Assembly (NCBI RefSeq): GCF_000262305.1
Contig: NC_017910.1
Location: 1,364,001-1,428,000 of the forward strand
DNA length: 64,000 nt
Source: Shimwellia blattae DSM 4481 = NBRC 105725
Lineage (GTDB): Bacteria > Pseudomonadota > Gammaproteobacteria > Enterobacterales > Enterobacteriaceae
Direction: 5' to 3'
How positions within the stretch are numbered: the first letter of the stretch is position 1; the number at the start of each line of letters is the position of its first letter. Under the pieces are notes generated by a model. It was not told the DNA's origin, ran no database searches, and saw only the letters and a program-made list of their open reading frames with translations. Below are positions 1 through 9,574 of this stretch, in pieces. Made by a program: the position numbers and the translations under genes.

Positions 1-187
1 CCGGGTTGCCGCCGCGATCAACCACCGCGACCACCCCGTTTTTACCCAGTTTGCGGCACTGCTCCAGGGTCTCTTTCGCAAGGCTTGTTGCCAGCTCAAT
101 ATTCATATCGTGTGTTGTGGAGGGGGTTACCGCCGTCGCGATACCCGGTAACAGGCATAAAAATAATAATGAGAGCGGATATTTCAT
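1..187 (-). CDS. GlcG/HbpS-family (DUF336) exported protein, partial
   Basis: Left-edge partial gene read leftwards: 62 codons lie in the window and no stop is reached. It starts at the ATG complementary to 185-187. Residues 1-19 look like a signal peptide (Lys-2, hydrophobic Leu-rich core, Ala-Thr-Ala end). The next ~40 residues, with Glu-Leu-Ala-Thr-Ser-Leu-Ala and a later AVVDRGGNP motif, are the typical start of the GlcG/HbpS haem-binding-type fold. The best-known relative, HbpS of Streptomyces, is an extracellular haem-binding redox sensor. The function here is not established. It lies downstream of hiuH on the same strand, about 100 bp away across an inverted repeat, so it may share the hiuH transcript. 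Confidence 0.7.
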   Translation of the reverse strand, partial: MKYPLSLLFLCLLPGIATAVTPSTTHDMNIELATSLAKETLEQCRKLGKNGVVAVVDRGGNP

Positions 188-218
188 TGTATTTTCCATC
201 AGGCTGCGAGCCATAAGT

Positions 219-270
219 ATTTAGCATGCCGGAGTGGACCAAATATGAGCCGCGCCCCGGCACGCTAAAT
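219..270 (-). repeat. 14-bp inverted repeat between hiuH and the GlcG-like gene
   Basis: Arms 219-232 and 257-270 (ATTTAGCATGCCGG against CCGGCACGCTAAAT) pair over 14 positions in minus-strand RNA if one G-U pair is allowed. The loop is 24 nt. No T-run follows, so this is less a classic terminator than a processing or stability hairpin that could set different expression of hiuH and the downstream gene. Confidence 0.4.
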
Positions 271-289
271 GTATTACAGGATCCCGAAA

Positions 290-703
290 TTAACTTCCCC
301 GGTAAGTGGCATAGCCATACTGGCTCAGTAATAACGGAACATGGTAGTGTTCATCTGGTTTATTAATATGGAACTCCACCGGAATTTCCGGGAAGAAGCT
401 GTCCAGCTTTTGGGCGCTGAAGTAACTGCCGGTTTTAAACACGACCCGGTAGTCGCCCACGGTCACCGCCGGTTTTTCCGGCCATAAAGCTTTGATTCTG
501 CCGTCATCGTCGGTTGTGGCGGTATTGATCTTTTCCCAGCTATCACCCTGTTTTTTCTCAAGAACAACGCTCACGCCCGCCGCCGGGGTGCCGGTTTGCT
601 GGTTGAGAATATGCACGCTGAGCGGGTTCTGCCCGGCGGCAAAGGCGCCCGCCGATGCGGTCATTACCAGTGCGAATAACGAAGGGGCTAAATACTTTGT
701 CAT
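290..703 (-). CDS. hiuH: 5-hydroxyisourate hydrolase, periplasmic (transthyretin-related)
   Basis: Hydrolyses 5-hydroxyisourate, the product of urate oxidation, to OHCU in the periplasm. The 137-residue product has the E. coli HiuH length. Residues 1-22 form a signal peptide ending Ala-Phe-Ala. The conserved [10 protein letters not shown] block begins at residue 29, with the catalytic His at 31. DGRIKALWP follows, and the family C-terminal signature YRGS ends the protein. The start at 703 was chosen because AGGAGA lies 7 nt upstream; in-frame ATGs at 709 and 745 have no usable ribosome binding site. It is divergent from hprR and shares its control region, as in E. coli where HprR activates hiuH. 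Confidence 0.93.
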   Translation of the reverse strand: MTKYLAPSLFALVMTASAGAFAAGQNPLSVHILNQQTGTPAAGVSVVLEKKQGDSWEKINTATTDDDGRIKALWPEKPAVTVGDYRVVFKTGSYFSAQKLDSFFPEIPVEFHINKPDEHYHVPLLLSQYGYATYRGS

Positions 704-759
704 GTCCATTTCTCCTGTGTTGTTAACGGCTGTGTTATATCTCATTACCGTGATATTTC

Positions 760-790
760 ACCTGACAAAATCATTACAAATTTGTCAGGT
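760..790. promoter_or_regulatory. HprR/CusR-type operator between hiuH and hprR
   Basis: 772-789 reads CATTACAAATTTGTCAGG. This matches 15 of 18 positions of the E. coli HprR/CusR recognition sequence as I recall it (CATTACAAAATTGTAATG). It is embedded in a larger perfect inverted repeat: ACCTGACAAA at 760-769 and TTTGTCAGGT at 781-790, spacer 11 nt. The site lies 57 bp from the hiuH start and about 50 bp from hprR, so it could activate both divergent units. No binding data; inference from sequence. Confidence 0.7.
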
Positions 791-838
791 AAGCAACGAC
801 ACTGACGAAATAAGATAATTTCAGAGGCCGGTGTGAAC

Positions 839-1504
839 ATGAAAATATTGGTTATTGAAGATAATAAGAGAAATTGCGACTGGATAAGTAAAGGCTTAAC
901 CGAAGCGGGATATATTGTCGATATTGCCCGGGATGGTCGCGACGGTTTATATCTGGCCCTTGAACACAACTACGGTCTTATTATCCTGGATATTATGCTA
1001 CCGGGCATGGACGGCTGGCAGGTGCTGGAGGCATTACGCCCGCTGCGCGATACGCCGGTCATTTGCCTGACCGCCAGAGACGCGGTTGCCGACCGGGTGC
1101 GCGGGCTGGAATCCGGGGCCAATGATTATCTGGTTAAGCCGTTTGCTTTTGCGGAGCTGCTGGCCCGGGTGCGTAACCAGCTACGCCAGCACCCCCAGGC
1201 CGGCCCCTGCATTATGCTGGCGGATCTGACCATCAACTCGCTCCACCAGACGGTACTACGCCAGGGCCAGCCCATCGCGCTGACCCGCCGGGAGTTTGCG
1301 CTACTGTGGCTGCTGGCCTGCCGGGCAGATGAAATCGTCCCCCGGACGCTGATCGCCAGTGAGGTGTGGGGGATTAATTTTGACAGCGACACCAACACCG
1401 TGGATGTGGCAATCCGCCGCCTGCGTCGCAAAGTTGACGATCCCTTCAGCCAGAAACTGATCACCACCGTGCGCGGCATGGGATACCGGCTGGCGGTCTC
1501 CTGA
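839..1504 (+). CDS. hprR: HprR (YedW) response regulator, OmpR family
   Basis: Response regulator of the HprRS system, which in E. coli responds to hydrogen peroxide and reactive chlorine species and cross-talks with CusRS. Residues 1-115 are the receiver domain: acidic pocket Glu-7/Asp-8, phosphoacceptor Asp-51 in [10 protein letters not shown], and the conserved Lys in VKPF near 101. Residues ~125-220 are an OmpR-type winged helix ending in [13 protein letters not shown]. The ATG at 839 gives the family start MKILVIED; a GTG at 833 is closer to AGAGG at 823-827 and cannot be excluded. Two bases separate its stop from hprS. Confidence 0.93.
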   Translation: MKILVIEDNKRNCDWISKGLTEAGYIVDIARDGRDGLYLALEHNYGLIILDIMLPGMDGWQVLEALRPLRDTPVICLTARDAVADRVRGLESGANDYLVKPFAFAELLARVRNQLRQHPQAGPCIMLADLTINSLHQTVLRQGQPIALTRREFALLWLLACRADEIVPRTLIASEVWGINFDSDTNTVDVAIRRLRRKVDDPFSQKLITTVRGMGYRLAVS

Positions 1505-1506
1505 CC

Positions 1507-2847
1507 ATGTCACTGGTTCAGCGGATTACGCTCAGCATGGTGGTGCTGATGGCGCTGACCTGCGGCGCTGTGGTCGCCACGCTGTATCACGGGCTGCAGC
1601 GGGCGCTGATCCTGCGTGATGAGCAGACCCTGAGCAACCGGGCAGAGCAAATCGACCAGCTGCTGCGCGACGGGGCACCGGCACAAACCCTGCCGCGCTA
1701 TTTTGACCGGATGATGGACACCGCCCAGGATATTCTGGTGATTCAGCCCGCCCGGGGAGAGGCGATTGTAATGAACCGTACCGGGGTGGTGCTGCCGGAG
1801 TCGTTCTCCCGCCGGGCGTTTGATGCCGGGAAAATCAACCACCTGACAGACCGCGACGGTGTTGATATCAGCCTGCTGCGTATTGCCAGCCGCGCCGGGG
1901 AGATGCCAGTGCTGCTGACCGTGGCGCGGGTGGCCCGCACCCGGGGAGAGATGCTGGCCAGCTATCACCGCCTGAGCCTGGTAGTGTGCGCCGGGGCAAT
2001 CGTGCTGTGCCTGGTGATAAGCCCGCTGTTGATCCGCCGCGGGTTGCGGGCCATCCGGGTACTGAGCCGGATGACCGAAACCATCAGCAGCGCGCAGCTC
2101 GGGCAGCCGCTGGCGGCAGAGCGTCTACCCGAGGAGCTACTGCCGCTGGCGGCGGCGCTGAACCGGATGCGCGCAAGGCTTGCGGAAGATTTCACCCGCC
2201 TGACCCAGTTTTGTGATGATTTAGCCCACGAAATGCGCACCCCGGTGAGTGTGCTGCTGGGGCAGAATCAGGTGATGCTCAGCAAGCCGCGTACAGTGGC
2301 GGATTACCAGCGCCTGATCGAAGATAATATAGAAGAGCTGGAAGGGCTGACCCGGCTGACAGACAGCCTGCTGTTTCTTGCCCGGGCAGAGCACCGGAAT
2401 GTCGGCCTGGAGCGCCAGACCTTTGCGCCCGGCGAGCTGCTGGCAGATATCTGCGCCTTTCTGGCCCCGCTGGCGGAAGAAAAACAGCTGGCGCTCAGGG
2501 TGCAGGCCGGGGGGCAGCTGAATGCCGATAAACTGCTGTTTCAGCGGGCGGTTATCAATTTACTGACCAACGGCATACGCCACGCCCCGGCGGGCAGCGC
2601 GGTTCATATTACGGCACTTGCCCGGCCCGGCTCGCTGACCATTGAGGTGGCAAACCCCGGGCCGCCGCTGGCCCGGCCAGACCGGCTGTTTCAGCGCTTC
2701 TGGCGCGGGGAGGATGCCCGCCACACACCGGGGAGCGGGCTGGGTCTGGCGCTGGTGAGTGCGATTGCCGCGCTGCACGGGGGCGAGGCCGGTTACCGGC
2801 ACCAGCGGGGGAGCAACATCTTTTTTATCCGTTTCAGCCAGCCATAG
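1507..2847 (+). CDS. hprS: HprS (YedV) sensor histidine kinase
   Basis: Inner-membrane sensor kinase partner of HprR, 446 residues against about 452 in E. coli. There are two membrane segments (about 8-28 and 157-177) around a periplasmic domain. These are followed by HAMP, a HisKA box with phospho-His-241 in DDLAHEMRTP, and an HATPase domain whose G box is GSGLGLAL. Cys-161 and Cys-168 in the second membrane segment align with E. coli Cys-165 and Cys-172; Cys-165 is tied to peroxide sensing there. The Met-Met pair at 69-70 aligns with Met-72/73, linked to chlorine-oxidant sensing. The operon continues into alkB after 11 nt. Confidence 0.93.
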   Translation: MSLVQRITLSMVVLMALTCGAVVATLYHGLQRALILRDEQTLSNRAEQIDQLLRDGAPAQTLPRYFDRMMDTAQDILVIQPARGEAIVMNRTGVVLPESFSRRAFDAGKINHLTDRDGVDISLLRIASRAGEMPVLLTVARVARTRGEMLASYHRLSLVVCAGAIVLCLVISPLLIRRGLRAIRVLSRMTETISSAQLGQPLAAERLPEELLPLAAALNRMRARLAEDFTRLTQFCDDLAHEMRTPVSVLLGQNQVMLSKPRTVADYQRLIEDNIEELEGLTRLTDSLLFLARAEHRNVGLERQTFAPGELLADICAFLAPLAEEKQLALRVQAGGQLNADKLLFQRAVINLLTNGIRHAPAGSAVHITALARPGSLTIEVANPGPPLARPDRLFQRFWRGEDARHTPGSGLGLALVSAIAALHGGEAGYRHQRGSNIFFIRFSQP

Positions 2848-2858
2848 CGGGAGGCAGT

Positions 2859-3509
2859 ATGACCGATCTCTTTCCTGACGATGAGCCCTGGGTTGAGCCA
2901 GTCACCCCCGGGGCGGTGATTTTGCGGCGTTTTGCCAGGGGCTGTGCCCGGGAGCTGCTGGCCGGTATTGACGCGGTTGCCGCCCGGGCACCGTTTCGCC
3001 AGATGCAGACCCCGGGGGGCTTTACCATGTCCGTGGCGATGACCAGCTGTGGCGCCCTGGGGTGGGTGACCGATCGCCAGGGTTACCGCTACCAGCCCCG
3101 GGATCCGCAGGATCTGCAACCCTGGCCCCTCATGCCGCCTGCCTTTTTAACCCTCGGGCAGCAGGCGGCGGAGTCAGCCGGGTTCCCCGGGTTTATGCCG
3201 GACAGCTGCCTGATTAACCGCTACCTGCCCGGTGCCAGAATGGCGCTGCACCAGGATAAAGACGAGCGGGATCTCCGCGCGCCGATTGTGTCGGTCTCTT
3301 TAGGGCTGACGGCGCGCTTTTTATTCGGCGGGCTCAGCCGCCGGGATCCGGTGCGCCAGATCCCGCTGGAGCACTGCGATGTGGTGGTGTGGGGCGGCCC
3401 GGCGCGCCTGGCATACCACGGGATCATGCCGGTCAGGCCCGGGGAGCACCCGCTGGTGGGGGGCGTGCGCTATAACCTGACCCTGCGCCAGAGTGGAAAA
3501 AACGAATAA
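2859..3509 (+). CDS. alkB: AlkB alpha-ketoglutarate-dependent DNA/RNA demethylase
   Basis: Fe(II)/2-oxoglutarate dioxygenase that directly reverses 1-methyladenine and 3-methylcytosine damage. The 216-residue length equals E. coli AlkB. The iron ligands fall at the canonical numbers: His-131 and Asp-133 (HQD) and His-187 (AYHG). The C-terminal GVRYNLTLR carries the 2-oxoglutarate-binding Arg pair region. GGGAGG at 2849-2854 precedes the ATG by 4 nt. The unusual point is the neighbour. In E. coli alkB follows ada in the adaptive-response operon; here it lies 11 nt after hprS with no terminator between, so it is probably transcribed with hprRS. Confidence 0.95.
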   Translation: MTDLFPDDEPWVEPVTPGAVILRRFARGCARELLAGIDAVAARAPFRQMQTPGGFTMSVAMTSCGALGWVTDRQGYRYQPRDPQDLQPWPLMPPAFLTLGQQAAESAGFPGFMPDSCLINRYLPGARMALHQDKDERDLRAPIVSVSLGLTARFLFGGLSRRDPVRQIPLEHCDVVVWGGPARLAYHGIMPVRPGEHPLVGGVRYNLTLRQSGKNE

Positions 3510-3586
3510 AAATAATAATTATTCTTGCTGATGTTTCTCAGGCCATTAAACTGCCGGGTAATTTTTCTGTGCGGGTTTAAAGGTGA

Positions 3587-5233
3587 ATGGAGCTTTTACG
3601 TGTAGTGTTTCGCCAGTATCGCTGGCCGTTTCTGATGGTGATGGGGCTGAGCCTGGCCAGCGCCGGGCTGGGGATCGGGCTGATTGCCTTTATTAACCGC
3701 CGCCTGATTGCGGCGCAGGATATTTCACTGAGCGTGCTGCCTGAGTTTCTCGGCCTGCTGCTGGTGCTGATGGCCGTAACCCTCGGTTCGCAACTGGCGC
3801 TGACCACCCTGGGCCACCATTTTGTTTACCGGCTGCGCGGTGAGTTTATTAAGCGCATTCTGGATACTCAGGTCGGGCGTATTGAACAACTGGGCAGCGC
3901 GGCGCTGCTGGCGGGGCTGACCAGTGATATCCGCAACATCACCATTGCCTTTGTGCGCCTGCCGGAGCTGGTACAGGGGGGGATCCTGACCCTCGGCTGT
4001 GCGGTCTATCTGGGGTGGCTGTCACCAAACATGCTGATGGTGACCGCCGCCTGGGTCGCGGTCACCATCTGGGGCGGGTTTATTCTGGTCAAGCGGGTGT
4101 ACCGCCATATGGCGACCCTGCGTGAAACGGAAGAGCGGTTATACCAGGACTACCAGACCGTGCTGGAAGGGCGCAAAGAGCTGATGCTCAACCGGGAGCG
4201 GGCGGAGTACATTTACCGCCAGGTGTACCAGCCAGATGCCGCCGCCTACCGGCACAATATTATCCGCGCCGACACATACCACCTGAGCGCGGTGAACTGG
4301 TCCAATATTATGATGCTGGGCGCCATTGGCCTGGTGTTCTGGATGGCAAACGGCCTTAACTGGGCCGATACCACCATTGCCGCCACCTATTCATTAACCC
4401 TGCTATTCCTGCGCACCCCGTTACTGTCTGCGGTGGGGGCGTTGCCGACACTGCTCAGCGCGCAGGTGGCCTTCAATAAGCTCAACCAGTTCCGGCTTGC
4501 CCCCTGGCAGGCGGCCTTTCCGGTGAGCGCGCAACACAACCAGTGGCAGACCCTTGAACTGCGGGACGTGACGTTCCGCTATGGTGACGATGCGTTCAGC
4601 GTCGGGCCCCTGAACCTGACTATCCGCCGCGGGGAGCTGCTGTTTCTGATAGGCGGCAACGGCAGCGGGAAATCCACTCTGGCGATGCTGCTGACCGGGC
4701 TGTATCCGCCCGCCAGCGGCACCATATTGCTGGATGGCAAACCGGTAGACAGCCACAATATTGACCATTACCGGCAGCACTTTTCGGCCGTGTTTACCGA
4801 TGTCTGCCTGTTTGACCAGCTGCTGGGGCCGGGGGCTGAGCCTGCGGATCCGCAACTGGTCAGCCAGTGGCTGACCCGCCTGCAGATGGACTCGAAACTC
4901 ACCCTGAACGGCACTCAAATCCTGAATCTTAAACTGTCCAAAGGCCAGAAAAAGCGCGTGGCGCTGCTGCTGGCGATGGCAGAGCAGCGGGACATTATCT
5001 TGCTTGATGAGTGGGCCGCCGATCAGGATCCCCACTTCCGGCGCGAGTTTTACCAGGTGCTGCTGCCGCTGATGCAGCAGATGGGGAAAACGATTTTCGC
5101 CATCAGCCATGACGATCACTATTTTATCCACGCCGACCGGCTGCTGGAGATGCGCCAGGGGCAGCTCTCTGAGCTGACCGGCCACGAGCGGGAGCTGGCC
5201 TCCCGGGATGCGGTCGCCCGGACCGGTAGCTGA
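3587..5233 (+). CDS. yojI: YojI ABC exporter, fused permease and ATPase
   Basis: Half-size ABC exporter; E. coli YojI pumps out microcin J25 with TolC. The 548 residues compare with 547 in E. coli. Residues ~1-300 are a six-helix ABC membrane domain. Residues ~325-548 are the ATPase, with Walker [10 protein letters not shown], an LSKGQKKR signature and Walker [14 protein letters not shown] followed by the switch His in AISHDDH. It follows alkB after 77 bp, as in E. coli. The start at 3587 is set by family alignment ([13 protein letters not shown]); its ribosome binding site AAAGG is close and weak. Confidence 0.93.
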   Translation: MELLRVVFRQYRWPFLMVMGLSLASAGLGIGLIAFINRRLIAAQDISLSVLPEFLGLLLVLMAVTLGSQLALTTLGHHFVYRLRGEFIKRILDTQVGRIEQLGSAALLAGLTSDIRNITIAFVRLPELVQGGILTLGCAVYLGWLSPNMLMVTAAWVAVTIWGGFILVKRVYRHMATLRETEERLYQDYQTVLEGRKELMLNRERAEYIYRQVYQPDAAAYRHNIIRADTYHLSAVNWSNIMMLGAIGLVFWMANGLNWADTTIAATYSLTLLFLRTPLLSAVGALPTLLSAQVAFNKLNQFRLAPWQAAFPVSAQHNQWQTLELRDVTFRYGDDAFSVGPLNLTIRRGELLFLIGGNGSGKSTLAMLLTGLYPPASGTILLDGKPVDSHNIDHYRQHFSAVFTDVCLFDQLLGPGAEPADPQLVSQWLTRLQMDSKLTLNGTQILNLKLSKGQKKRVALLLAMAEQRDIILLDEWAADQDPHFRREFYQVLLPLMQQMGKTIFAISHDDHYFIHADRLLEMRQGQLSELTGHERELASRDAVARTGS

Positions 5234-5239
5234 TGCCAT

Positions 5240-5277
5240 CCCCGGGGCGGATGAGTCTTATCGATCCGTGCCCGGGG
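5240..5277 (+). terminator. Possible terminator after yojI
   Basis: CCCCGGGG at 5240-5247 can pair with CCCGGGG at 5271-5277, with additional CGGA/TCCG pairing inside. Only a mixed AT stretch (TAAATTCTTCATTTT) follows, so termination would be weak. Confidence 0.3.
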
Positions 5278-5376
5278 TAAATTCTTCATTTTACAGCCTG
5301 TTATTTTTACCAGGGGTCACGTTATAGTGAGCAGCATACTCACGGGCCCGCCAGCGGCAGCCCGGATCACGCGAGC

Positions 5377-6828
5377 ATGGATAGAAACCGGATGTCTGTT
5401 ATCTCAAAAAATAGTGCCCGGCAGCGTGCGGATCAGCGCGCCCGCCTGCTGTATTTGTTGTCTGCCGACCGGGCGGTAACCTCTGCGCTGCTGGGAGAGC
5501 TGACAGCGCCTGAACGCCAGGCGCCGGATCAGCTGTTACGCGATATTGACGAAGTGGGGGTGCTGGCAAGCCATCTGCCTGCGGCCGATCTGGCCGATAC
5601 CCTGGAATCCCTTCCCCCGGAGGAGCGCCACGCCCTGTGGAGCCTGATAGGCGACGATAAGCGCGGTAAAGTGCTGGTGGAGGCCTCCGAAAACGTCTGG
5701 GAAGATTTGATCGACGAAATGAGCGACAAGGCGTTGCTCCATGTGCTCTCCACCCTGGACATTGACGAGCAGCTCTACCTGGCCCAGCATCTGCCCCGCA
5801 ACCTGCTCGGGCGTCTGATGGCAACGCTGCCCGCCAGAGAGCGGGCGCGGGTACGCCAGGTTATCCATTACGACCGGCACAGCGTTGGCTCGCTGATGGA
5901 GTTTGAGGTAATAACCGTGCGCCCGGATGTCACCCTGTCGGTGGTGCAGCGCTATCTGCGCCGCCTGGGGAAGATGCCGGTTAACACCGATAAACTGTTT
6001 GTTACCACTCGTGACAAAGTTCTCCACGGGGAGCTGCGGCTCAGCACCATTTTGCTTAACGACAGCCAGCACCTGGTCAGTGAGGTGATGGAATCCTCGC
6101 CGGTGACCTTCTCCCCGCAAGACAGCGACGAGCAGGCGGCCCGTACCTTTGAGCGCGACAACCTGCTGAGTGCCGCCGTGGTTGATCAGGCCGGTAAGCT
6201 GATGGGGCGCCTGACGGTAGATGAGATTGTGGATGTGGTCTTTGAAGAGACAGAAAACGATCTGCGCCGCATGGGGGGGCTGAGTGCCGAAGAGGATGTC
6301 TTCGCCCCGGTCACCCGGGCGGTCAAAACCCGCTGGGCGTGGCTGGCGATTAATCTGTGTACTGCGTTTATCGCCTCCCGGGTGATAGATGGCTTTGAAC
6401 ATACCATTTCACAGCTGGTGGCGCTGGCCTCGCTGATGCCGATTGTCGCCGGGATTGGCGGTAATACCGGTAATCAGACCATTACCATGATTGTGCGCGC
6501 GATGGCGCTGCACCAGATCCAGCCGGGGAACTTTCGCTTTCTGATCCTGCGTGAAATGGGGGTGGCGCTGGTTAATGGCCTGGTCTGGGGCGGGATCATG
6601 GGCTGTGTGACCTGGTTACTGTATCAGGATCCGGATCTCGGCGCGGTGATGACGCTGGCCATGGTGCTTAATCTGCTGGTGGCGGCGGTCATGGGGGTGA
6701 TTATCCCTATGGGGATGGTGAAATTTGGCCGTGATCCGGCGGTGGGCTCCAGCGTGATGATCACTGCGATCACCGACACCGGCGGGTTCTTTATCTTCCT
6801 TGGTCTGGCGACGATTTTTTTGCTGTAG
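5377..6828 (+). CDS. mgtE: MgtE-family magnesium transporter
   Basis: Mg2+ channel/transporter of the MgtE (SLC41) family, 483 residues. Residues ~30-135 form the MgtE N-terminal superhelical domain (repeated LPPEERHALW and LPARERARV motifs). Residues ~140-265 form a CBS pair (GSLMEFEVITV, MGRLTVDEIVDVV). From ~300 there are five membrane helices, including the pore-lining MPIVAGIGGNTGNQT segment and a terminal GGFFIFLGLATIFLL. In family structures cytosolic Mg2+ binding to the N and CBS domains closes the pore. The first ATG gives an extra MDRNR; the second ATG at 5392 is possible. It stands alone, with a strong terminator behind. The 143-bp leader is too short for an M-box riboswitch and shows none. 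Confidence 0.9.
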   Translation: MDRNRMSVISKNSARQRADQRARLLYLLSADRAVTSALLGELTAPERQAPDQLLRDIDEVGVLASHLPAADLADTLESLPPEERHALWSLIGDDKRGKVLVEASENVWEDLIDEMSDKALLHVLSTLDIDEQLYLAQHLPRNLLGRLMATLPARERARVRQVIHYDRHSVGSLMEFEVITVRPDVTLSVVQRYLRRLGKMPVNTDKLFVTTRDKVLHGELRLSTILLNDSQHLVSEVMESSPVTFSPQDSDEQAARTFERDNLLSAAVVDQAGKLMGRLTVDEIVDVVFEETENDLRRMGGLSAEEDVFAPVTRAVKTRWAWLAINLCTAFIASRVIDGFEHTISQLVALASLMPIVAGIGGNTGNQTITMIVRAMALHQIQPGNFRFLILREMGVALVNGLVWGGIMGCVTWLLYQDPDLGAVMTLAMVLNLLVAAVMGVIIPMGMVKFGRDPAVGSSVMITAITDTGGFFIFLGLATIFLL

Positions 6829-6844
6829 CCTTGTTTTTCCTGCG

Positions 6845-6885
6845 ATATATTCCGCACCGGATCACCCGGCGCGGAATATATTTTT
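6845..6885. terminator. Bidirectional terminator between mgtE and the SleB-type hydrolase gene
   Basis: Perfect 11-bp arms ATATATTCCGC (6845-6855) and GCGGAATATAT (6871-6881) are followed by T's on the plus strand and preceded by an A/T-rich end usable in the minus direction. It sits between two convergent genes. Confidence 0.8.
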
Positions 6886-6887
6886 AA

Positions 6888-7469
6888 TCAGCTAACCTGT
6901 TTAAAGAAATAATGATTCTGGTGTTTTTCTACCAGTTTAAATTTCTTACTGCGGCTCCAGGAAGGCGGGTTTTTTACCACGGCCGGCGCGTAAAAATAGG
7001 TGGCGTCGGTGACGGGTTTTTCCTGAAACAGCGTGGCATAAAGGGCGGTGGATACGGCGTTGCGATATTCCGGCGTAATGTTCCGTTTTGCCCGCTTAAA
7101 TGTCTGGCGGCCGCTTTTATGGGCCGTCCAGGAAAACTGGCTGGGCTGGTGCACAACACCGCAAATGGTTGATGGCCAGTTATCGTGCTTTACGCGGTTC
7201 ATAACCACATTCGCCACCAGCAGCTTACCGTGGTTATCTTCACCACGCGCTTCCATAAAGACGTTTTCAATCATGCAGTTAATGTTTTTTTCTTCCTGGT
7301 CTGACAGGCCAAGCTGCTGGGGTTCTGTCAGATAAAGATCCGTTGCCACCTGGGCAAGGTGCTTTGTGATTTCACTTTCTGTTGTCGGACTGCTGGTTTG
7401 ACTCCATGCGGTAGAGGTCGCAAACAGTGAAATCACAACGCACATTAATAATGGTGTGATTTTTCTCAT
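6888..7469 (-). CDS. Exported cell-wall hydrolase, SleB domain
   Basis: 193-residue protein with a signal peptide at 1-~24 (MRKITPLLM start, Ala-Trp-Ser end) and a SleB/Hydrolase_2 domain from ~70 to the end. Family marks are CMIENVFMEARGE, ANVVMNRV, CGVVHQPSQFSWT and ATYFYAP. The Glu in MEARGE is the expected catalytic acid of these lytic transglycosylase-like enzymes. Related proteins cut peptidoglycan in spore cortex and in Gram-negative cell walls; a housekeeping wall-remodelling role here is inferred. The ATG at 7469 was chosen over one at 7514 because it opens the signal peptide and has AAGAG upstream. No operon partner. Confidence 0.8.
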   Translation of the reverse strand: MRKITPLLMCVVISLFATSTAWSQTSSPTTESEITKHLAQVATDLYLTEPQQLGLSDQEEKNINCMIENVFMEARGEDNHGKLLVANVVMNRVKHDNWPSTICGVVHQPSQFSWTAHKSGRQTFKRAKRNITPEYRNAVSTALYATLFQEKPVTDATYFYAPAVVKNPPSWSRSKKFKLVEKHQNHYFFKQVS

Positions 7470-7771
7470 TTTCTCTTCAGGGCATATCAGGGCCGTTGCG
7501 TTTAAATTAAACATGGAGCGCTAGTGTAAAGGCCAGAATGTTATTTTGTGTATTTACAGGTAAGGAAAAGTAATTAACGGTAATGATCCGTTGATACGGC
7601 ACGTTTATTGATAAGGGGGATAGTTTTCAGGGGGAATTAATAACGCGATAAAGTCAGAATATTCTAGTAATAAATCCAGAAAAATAAAACAGCTATTAGC
7701 CGGTAACGCTATGTTTTTTTATCTCCTTTGGTGAATTTTTGTCCCCCGGTGACAGGAGGCGCCAGCGGGGC
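7470..7771. other. AT-rich intergenic region upstream of the SleB-type hydrolase
   Basis: About 300 bp, AT-rich, without a convincing reading frame or hairpin. It must contain the leftward promoter of the hydrolase gene. No specific regulator site recognised apart from the rpmE2 control region further right. Confidence 0.5.
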
Positions 7772-7801
7772 TTGCATTTCCCTGGTCAGCGGCGGTATAG
7801 T
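7772..7801 (+). promoter_or_regulatory. Sigma-70-type promoter of rpmE2-rpmJ2
   Basis: A TTGCAT -35 (7772-7777) and TATAGT -10 (7796-7801) are separated by 18 bp. The predicted start of transcription falls at about 7808, right at the edge of the Zur-type inverted repeat, an arrangement expected for repression. Confidence 0.55.
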
Positions 7802-7807
7802 GCGCAA

Positions 7808-7829
7808 TTGTTATGGTATAACATAACAA
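7808..7829. promoter_or_regulatory. Zur-type operator upstream of rpmE2
   Basis: Inverted repeat TTGTTAT (7808-7814), 8-nt spacer GGTATAAC, ATAACAA (7823-7829). Zur boxes in enterobacteria have the same TGTTATNNTATAACA-like character, and Zur represses the zinc-free L31/L36 paralogues in E. coli. The position just downstream of the -10 fits repression when zinc is plentiful. Confidence 0.7.
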
Positions 7830-7861
7830 GCACCCGGTAACTGAAAACAGGATATAGCGTT

Positions 7862-8125
7862 ATGAAAGAGGGCATCCACCCGCACTACCGCACAGTGGTG
7901 TTTCACGACACCAGTGCCAATGAGTATTTCAAAGTCGGTTCTACCATCATTACTGAGCGTGAAATCACCCTCGACGGTGAAACATACCCCTACGTGACGC
8001 TGGATGTCTCTTCTGCGTCACACCCGTTTTATACCGGCGCGCAGAAGATCCGTAAAACAGAGGGGAGCTCCGCCCGGTTTATGCAGCGCTACGGGCGCTT
8101 TTTTGATGCAAAGGAGAGTGAATAA
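7862..8125 (+). CDS. rpmE2: Ribosomal protein L31 type B, zinc-independent
   Basis: 87-residue alternative L31 (YkgM type). The start [16 protein letters not shown] and the GSTIITERE block are typical of type B L31. The Cys pairs that hold zinc in ordinary L31 are absent; there is no Cys in the protein. When zinc is short it replaces zinc-bound L31 on the 50S subunit and so frees zinc. Its stop overlaps the rpmJ2 ATG by one base (TAATG), so the two are translationally coupled. Confidence 0.93.
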   Translation: MKEGIHPHYRTVVFHDTSANEYFKVGSTIITEREITLDGETYPYVTLDVSSASHPFYTGAQKIRKTEGSSARFMQRYGRFFDAKESE

Positions 8126-8265
8126 TGCAGGTACTTAATTCCCTGAAAAGTGCAAAGCAGCGCCACCGTGACTGCCAGCTGGTAAGGCGCAAAGGGCGCT
8201 TATATGTGATTTGTAAATCCAACCCCCGTTTTAAGGCGGTTCAGGGGCGCAAGAAGAAGCGCTAA
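8125..8265 (+). CDS. rpmJ2: Ribosomal protein L36 type B, zinc-independent
   Basis: 46-residue L36 paralogue (YkgO type): [20 protein letters not shown] start, [20 protein letters not shown] core and a basic RKKKR end. It keeps only part of the zinc Cys set of ordinary L36. Frame 8125-8265 was read directly from the bases: start inside the rpmE2 stop (TAATG), stop TAA at 8263-8265. Zinc-sparing partner of rpmE2 in one Zur-type transcription unit. Confidence 0.92.
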   Translation: MQVLNSLKSAKQRHRDCQLVRRKGRLYVICKSNPRFKAVQGRKKKR

Positions 8266-9519
<1,254 letters not shown>

Positions 9520-9574
9520 GCTGTTTTATTCGCATATATCATGACTTTTGAATGAAAATTAGCACAGTCTGAAA

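Noticed and set aside
6..224. Rightward open frame at the left edge
   Set aside because: It is the complement of the GlcG/HbpS-like gene, which has a signal peptide and a family motif.
5234..5376. Possible M-box magnesium riboswitch ahead of mgtE
   Set aside because: Only 143 bp are available; just a small GTGAG/CTCAC hairpin (5327-5343) is seen, not the M-box architecture.
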